64,000 bases of DNA from assembly GCF_001306145.1 (NCBI RefSeq), contig NZ_LGKO01000002.1, positions 744,001 to 808,000 of the forward strand, in the 5' to 3' direction. Shown in pieces: positions 60,577 to 64,000 of the stretch. Each line of letters begins with the position of its first letter. The stretch's first letter is position 1. The translations under genes were made by a program, and so were the position numbers. The stretch comes from Thermanaerothrix daxensis. GTDB lineage: Bacteria; Chloroflexota; Anaerolineae; Anaerolineales; Anaerolineaceae. The notes under the pieces were generated by a model that worked only from the letters and a program-made list of their open reading frames with translations, was not told the origin of the DNA and ran no database searches.

Positions 60577-61792
60577 AACTTGCGAGATTGACTTCCTGGT
60601 CGTGAATCCCAAGCGATGCGGAAAGCGAACTACTGGGTAATGCCATCACACCACCGGGAGCAAAATAAGCGAAATCAAAGGATACCGGATCTCCCGCTTT
60701 TTTCCCGGGGATCGGCATCAGCCGGGCAGTAAGGGGCTTGCGCAGGCGGGTTGAAAGAAATGCCAGATCAGCCAACAGGCCTGTGAGCTGGTCGGGGGAT
60801 GTCTCTCCTGGTAAGGGCACGGTATCCAGGCCAGTACCGCAGACAGCCGAAAACAGTAGCAGGTCTTTGATGGTCAGGGTGCCTTCTGCGGCACGCTGGG
60901 CCAAGATGGTATCTTCCAGTACCGGCAACATGAGGCCATTGAACCCACTGCGCGGCCAATGTCCGCGGCCCAGGGTTTCGGCCAGGAAAGTAGCGGCGCT
61001 TAGCGAGCCCAATGTGCCCAACCGTGAAGCTCCCAGGCATTCCAGGGCTGCGCCGATTGAACATGCGGGGTTGGGGAAAGGTGCAGTGGAGAAATCAAAC
61101 CCCCAGAAGACGGTTTTTGAGTTGAGAAGGGGTGTGATCACCGAGGTGATCTGGTTGGCAAAGGCTTCCAGGCGCTCCAGGAGGGCCTGACGGATTTCAT
61201 TCCAGGTTATCACCCCTCCTGAGAATACCTCTAACACAGCATCAGCGCCTTCAATAGCCAATGCCAGGGCGGGGGGATGGCCGGCCAGGTGATGGGCGGC
61301 GGGAAAGAAGGGTGCACCTGGGGGGACATTGGCTAAGGCAGCAAACCGCAGGTTGCTAAAACCGTCGCTAGATAGGGAAGCGGCTTGATCAATGATGTGT
61401 GCGCAGGCCCGAATGGCGCGAAAAGAAATCCCAGGATCTGGTTCGGCCATTTGAGCAGCAATGAAAGTGCTGGACGTATTGGCCAGGATGGGGATTACTG
61501 CGTTATAAGAAGTCGGATGGATCAGGAGCGCCGGACCTACCCCCAGATAGTCAAAACCAGAGGTTAATGCTTGCTCCTCCAGGTCTTTTACGGTACGGAC
61601 CATCTGGCTTTCCGGAGCCAGATCAAGCCATAGCGGGAAAGGGGTAGTAGCCACCCGACAGGTCTGAACCTCGATCCCGGTATCTTCAAGGGCATGTTTA
61701 AGATCTTGGCTCAGACGACTCAGATGGCGCAAGGTTTCGGGAATCTGATGAAATGAGGGATCGAAAAAGCAGGTGATGGCGCGGATCTTCAT
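60560..61792 (-). CDS. DUF711 (UPF0210) family protein
   Basis: This 410-residue protein resembles the DUF711/UPF0210 family: YLGVGPALLIHPTSYN, GFDFSTAPFPNPACSIGAALE, AVCGTGLDTVPLPGETS and a C-terminal PGKKAGDPVSFDFAYFAPGGVM block. Relatives are structurally related to glycyl-radical-like or acyl-lyase proteins, but the activity is not established in my knowledge. Its start (ATG 61792) overlaps the stop of the SpoU methyltransferase gene by 4 bp, so it is the third gene of a macrodomain-SpoU-DUF711 unit. Confidence 0.85.
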   Translation of the reverse strand: MKIRAITCFFDPSFHQIPETLRHLSRLSQDLKHALEDTGIEVQTCRVATTPFPLWLDLAPESQMVRTVKDLEEQALTSGFDYLGVGPALLIHPTSYNAVIPILANTSSTFIAAQMAEPDPGISFRAIRACAHIIDQAASLSSDGFSNLRFAALANVPPGAPFFPAAHHLAGHPPALALAIEGADAVLEVFSGGVITWNEIRQALLERLEAFANQITSVITPLLNSKTVFWGFDFSTAPFPNPACSIGAALECLGASRLGTLGSLSAATFLAETLGRGHWPRSGFNGLMLPVLEDTILAQRAAEGTLTIKDLLLFSAVCGTGLDTVPLPGETSPDQLTGLLADLAFLSTRLRKPLTARLMPIPGKKAGDPVSFDFAYFAPGGVMALPSSSLSASLGIHDQEVNLASFNAPA

Positions 61793-62640
61793 AGGGTTTG
61801 CCTCTGACGGACAACCTCAAAGAGCAGGATGGCTGCGGCGATGGCTGCATTGAGGGACTCGCTCTCTCCTGGCATGGGAATGGTGATCCATTCGTCAGCA
61901 TAGCGCTGGGCTTCAGGGCTGGGCCCCTCGGCCTCACTACCGACCACCAGCAGGAGAGGCTGACGGAGATTGCACTGCCAATAAGGAGTTCCCCCTTGGG
62001 CCTCAGCCAGGAAGATGCGCGCCGGTTCGGGCACACGTTGCCTGGCCAGGGTGGTTATCTCCTCCCAATTAAACTTGTGAATAGGGAGATGGAAATGGGC
62101 GCCCATGGCAGCACGGACCACTTTTGGGGCAAATAGGTCCGTTGTGCCTGGGGTGGTGATAACGGCGTGGACTCCAGCGGCCCATGCAGTGCGGAGAAGG
62201 GTGCCGGCGTTGCCGGGATCTTTAATCCCGTCTAAAACCAATAGAAAATCCCATTGCTCAGGGAAGGGGAGATGATGCATGGGAAGTACGCACAGAATCC
62301 CTTGGGGGGTCTCTGTGCCGGCCAGGGTTTCTATTAACTCCTGAGTGACCATGTGGATAGGGACACCCAAGGTACGAAATTGCTCCACCAGTTGCTGGCC
62401 GCGTTCCCCCAGTAGCCCGTGGTAGAGAACATACTGAGGACGCCATCCGGCTTTGAGAACCTCTTCGCATAGTCTAATTCCCTCGGCGACAAATGCCCCT
62501 TTCTCTTCACGCTCGCGTCGCCGTTCAATCAGGGCTCGCACTTCACGAAAGCGCGGGTTGTGGCGAGAATGGATAAGTGGCTCATGAGGTGGGCGATTGG
62601 GATTTTCGCCAGGTTTCAAAGGTTTCAAGGAAAACCTCAA
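61789..62640 (-). CDS. TrmH/SpoU-family RNA 2'-O-methyltransferase
   Basis: This SPOUT-class methyltransferase acts on rRNA or tRNA ribose. An N-terminal substrate-binding domain (about 20-105; NPRFREVRALIERRREREEKGAFVAEG) precedes the knot domain with DGIKDPGNAGTLLRTAWAAGV, VVGSEAEGPS and IPMPGESESLNAAIAAAILLFE, the three SpoU motifs. The start is uncertain: TTG 62640 lies inside the macrodomain gene; TTG 62628 and 62619 are in frame, and the conserved part begins at about residue 23. The 3' end overlaps DUF711. The target nucleotide is unknown. Confidence 0.9.
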   Translation of the reverse strand: MRFSLKPLKPGENPNRPPHEPLIHSRHNPRFREVRALIERRREREEKGAFVAEGIRLCEEVLKAGWRPQYVLYHGLLGERGQQLVEQFRTLGVPIHMVTQELIETLAGTETPQGILCVLPMHHLPFPEQWDFLLVLDGIKDPGNAGTLLRTAWAAGVHAVITTPGTTDLFAPKVVRAAMGAHFHLPIHKFNWEEITTLARQRVPEPARIFLAEAQGGTPYWQCNLRQPLLLVVGSEAEGPSPEAQRYADEWITIPMPGESESLNAAIAAAILLFEVVRQRQTL

Positions 62641-63166
62641 GCGTCGGGGTATCGTAGAGGGTGATACGTACTAGCGAAAGGGGGGAATTGGGAGATTGGG
62701 AAAAGTAATCGGCGATCGTTTGCAAAAAAACCCGTGCTGCGAGGTCTTTAGGCACACCGAAAATCCCGGTTGAGATTGCGGGAAAAGCCAGAGAGCGTAT
62801 GCCCAGCATTTCGGCCAGTTGCAGGCTTCCGGAGATGGCAGCACTGAGTTTGGACTGCTCATCACCTTCGCCCCAAATGGGGCCGACAGCGTGAATGATG
62901 TAGCGAAATGGCAACCGCCCTGCGTGAGTATAAGCGGGCCTGCCGTGGGTGACGGGCCCATGTTGCCGTACCCAGGCATCGCTTTCCTCTTGAATTTGTG
63001 GCCCCCCTTTGCGCAGGATGGCTCCTGCCACCCCCGCCCCGTGTTGGAGCATAGCGTTGGCGGCATTGACAATGGCCTCTACATCCTCGGCGGTGATGTC
63101 TCCCTGGGCGATTTCCAGGTTTTGCCCCCCTGGAAACTGGTATCTGGCTTTGACTTGCGATGCCAT
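62582..63166 (-). CDS. Macrodomain protein (ADP-ribose/O-acetyl-ADP-ribose binding)
   Basis: This 194-residue macrodomain has DITAEDVEAIVNAANAMLQHGAGVAGAILRKGG (the NAAN and GGVAGAI-type ADP-ribose loops) and FPAISTGIFGVPKDLAARV (the diphosphate loop). Such proteins hydrolyse or bind ADP-ribosyl groups and O-acetyl-ADP-ribose. ATG 63166 is the start because GAGGTG lies 6-7 nt upstream; an in-frame extension to 63253 crosses the rplT terminator. It overlaps the SpoU methyltransferase gene by up to 59 bp. Confidence 0.92.
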   Translation of the reverse strand: MASQVKARYQFPGGQNLEIAQGDITAEDVEAIVNAANAMLQHGAGVAGAILRKGGPQIQEESDAWVRQHGPVTHGRPAYTHAGRLPFRYIIHAVGPIWGEGDEQSKLSAAISGSLQLAEMLGIRSLAFPAISTGIFGVPKDLAARVFLQTIADYFSQSPNSPLSLVRITLYDTPTLEVFLETFETWRKSQSPTS

Positions 63167-63193
63167 TTCTGCACCTCGCTTTACTGCGGAGAG

Positions 63194-63202
63194 ATTATAG
63201 CA
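63194..63202 (-). promoter_or_regulatory. Extended -10 promoter of the macrodomain operon
   Basis: Minus strand: TGCTATAAT, an extended -10 (TGn plus TATAAT at 63194-63199), about 28 nt before ATG 63166. TTGCAT 19 nt upstream could act as -35. It sits right after the rplT terminator. Confidence 0.5.
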
Positions 63203-63224
63203 CAGTGCAGGGGAGGGGATGCAA

Positions 63225-63256
63225 TAAAAACGTGGGGCGCACATTGGCCCCACGTT
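63225..63256 (-). terminator. Intrinsic terminator after rplT
   Basis: Minus strand: AACGTGGGGC paired with GCCCCACGTT (63247-63256 and 63229-63238), 8-nt loop, then a T-run. It ends the rpmI-rplT operon. Confidence 0.9.
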
Positions 63257-63286
63257 GGCTTACCTGCCTCTTGCCTGGATTGAGTA

Positions 63287-63637
63287 TTACAGAGCGGCCT
63301 TGGCCTGGGCTACCACAGCGGCAAAAGCCTGAGGATCGCGCACGGCCAGGTCAGCAAGAACTTTGCGGTTGAGGTTAATGTTGGCTTTCCTCAGTGCGTA
63401 GATCAGCCGACTGTAGGTTGTGCCGTTCAGACGAGCAGCGGCGTTGATGCGCGCAATCCATAACTTACGCAGATCGCGTTTGCGCTGTCGTCGGTCGCGA
63501 TACGCATACCACAGGCTCTTAAGCATGGCTTCGTTGGCCCGCCGGAACAGGCGATGACGTGTTCCAAACTGGCCTTTTGTGAGTTTCAACACCTTCTTAT
63601 GTCGCAGATGGCTGTGTGGACCACCTTTTACACGCAT
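63287..63637 (-). CDS. rplT: 50S ribosomal protein L20
   Basis: This 116-residue basic protein is a primary 23S rRNA-binding protein needed early in 50S assembly. It shows the L20 pattern: [39 protein letters not shown] and [32 protein letters not shown] lies before ATG 63637. It follows rpmI by 83 nt, the standard infC-rpmI-rplT order. Confidence 0.97.
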   Translation of the reverse strand: MRVKGGPHSHLRHKKVLKLTKGQFGTRHRLFRRANEAMLKSLWYAYRDRRQRKRDLRKLWIARINAAARLNGTTYSRLIYALRKANINLNRKVLADLAVRDPQAFAAVVAQAKAAL

Positions 63638-63720
63638 GACTCTCTCCTTTGCGAACCCCTGAGCGTCGGTGCATTAACACCTGTTGCAAACACCCAGCAG
63701 CCGCATCAAGTGATGTGGAA

Positions 63721-63960
63721 TTAATCGGCTTTTTTCAAGTAGGGCGCCAAACGATGAATCCGCTGGATGATCTTTTCGCCCTGGACCGGGATCATTTCGG
63801 TGAATAGAGCCTTGGTGCGCTTTGAGGTGCGGCGGCGCAGGTGGCTCTTACCGCCCTTTGTGCGGACCAGGGTGCCCGATCCGGTTAAGCGGAAGCGCTT
63901 GGCAGTTGCCTTGTGGGTTTTGAGTTTGAACTTCTTTCCCGGTTTTGCTTTGCGAGGCAC
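63721..63960 (-). CDS. rpmI: 50S ribosomal protein L35
   Basis: This 79-residue protein begins MPRKAKPGKKFKLKTHKATA and contains KRFRLTGSGTLVRTKGGKSHLRR, typical of L35. The C-terminus, after the usual KRxR region, is longer than the common 65 residues, ending RIHRLAPYLKKAD. GAGAGGAG precedes ATG 63960. infC would be expected just beyond the right edge; 63961-64000 holds only the leader. Confidence 0.95.
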   Translation of the reverse strand: MPRKAKPGKKFKLKTHKATAKRFRLTGSGTLVRTKGGKSHLRRRTSKRTKALFTEMIPVQGEKIIQRIHRLAPYLKKAD

Positions 63961-64000
63961 GGCTCACAACTCCTCTCACAAAAAGATAAGGCAGGTAATA

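Noticed and set aside
1-64000. CRISPR arrays, insertion sequences, prophage, tRNA or rRNA genes
   Set aside because: No regular repeats, terminal inverted repeats with transposase, phage genes, or tRNA/rRNA signatures were seen by eye. A covariance-model search would be decisive for tRNAs.

Overview
The window reads as a contiguous chromosomal segment of a Gram-positive-like, non-enteric bacterium, most likely a member of the Chloroflexota (Anaerolineae-like). This is an inference from gene content: Thr/Pro-rich linkers on exported proteins, many lipoproteins but no outer-membrane genes, KimA-like permease plus two RCK proteins, HrcA/CIRCE heat-shock control, and moderate GC. No insertion sequence, prophage, CRISPR array, rRNA or tRNA was recognised. 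Almost the whole window is coding; the only gene-poor stretch above 300 bp is 44721-45215.

Layout. 1-1293: prmC (cut by the window edge) and prfA on the minus strand. 1514-6448: phosphate/polyphosphate region on the plus strand, with pstB and phoU, a strong terminator, then two divergent thymidylate-kinase-fold proteins, a CHAD protein and a Ppx/GppA-type HD protein. 6476-11875 (minus): a large hybrid histidine kinase, a receiver-CpaE-like ATPase and L-lactate dehydrogenase. 12112-16088: KimA-like K+ transporter, two RCK subunits and a PlsY. 16226-19819: rpmH-rnpA-yidD-(propeller lipoprotein)-yidC-jag. 19872-25315: glycosyltransferase, pyrimidine-nucleoside phosphorylase, membrane protein, JAMM peptidase, second PlsY and an MBL-fold hydrolase. 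25582-31251: SPFH protein, a selenocysteine-containing SelD, a gamma-glutamyltransferase-like protein and UvrC. 31248-34867: a flippase-like protein and a polar amino-acid ABC transporter. 34904-42331: secreted beta-helix protein, cupin, a protoglobin-MoaD fusion, a MEMO protein and PriA. 42349-53996 (minus): M23 peptidase, Rho, nucleoside-type ABC transporter, URO-D protein, MFS transporter, TrmD. 54110-60576: two paralogous TPR proteins, groES-groEL with a perfect CIRCE element, a parvulin-like lipoprotein and a membrane-anchored protein. 60560-63960 (minus): DUF711, SpoU methyltransferase, macrodomain, rplT and rpmI.

The strongest unusual points are: (i) selD begins about 96 bp upstream of where a standard caller would put it and reads through an in-frame TGA at the catalytic position, so it should be a selenoprotein and the organism should decode UGA as Sec; (ii) a protein fusing a protoglobin haem domain to a MoaD-like ubiquitin fold; (iii) a four-gene unit of two atypical TMP-kinase-fold proteins (one with the P-loop Lys replaced by Arg), CHAD and Ppx-type HD, next to pstB-phoU, a candidate polyphosphate module; (iv) several promoters whose -10 box lies 6-10 nt from the start codon, suggesting leaderless mRNAs, including the divergent trmD/TPR pair.

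All coordinates come from reading the sequence directly. Family names rest on recalled motifs, not on database searches.
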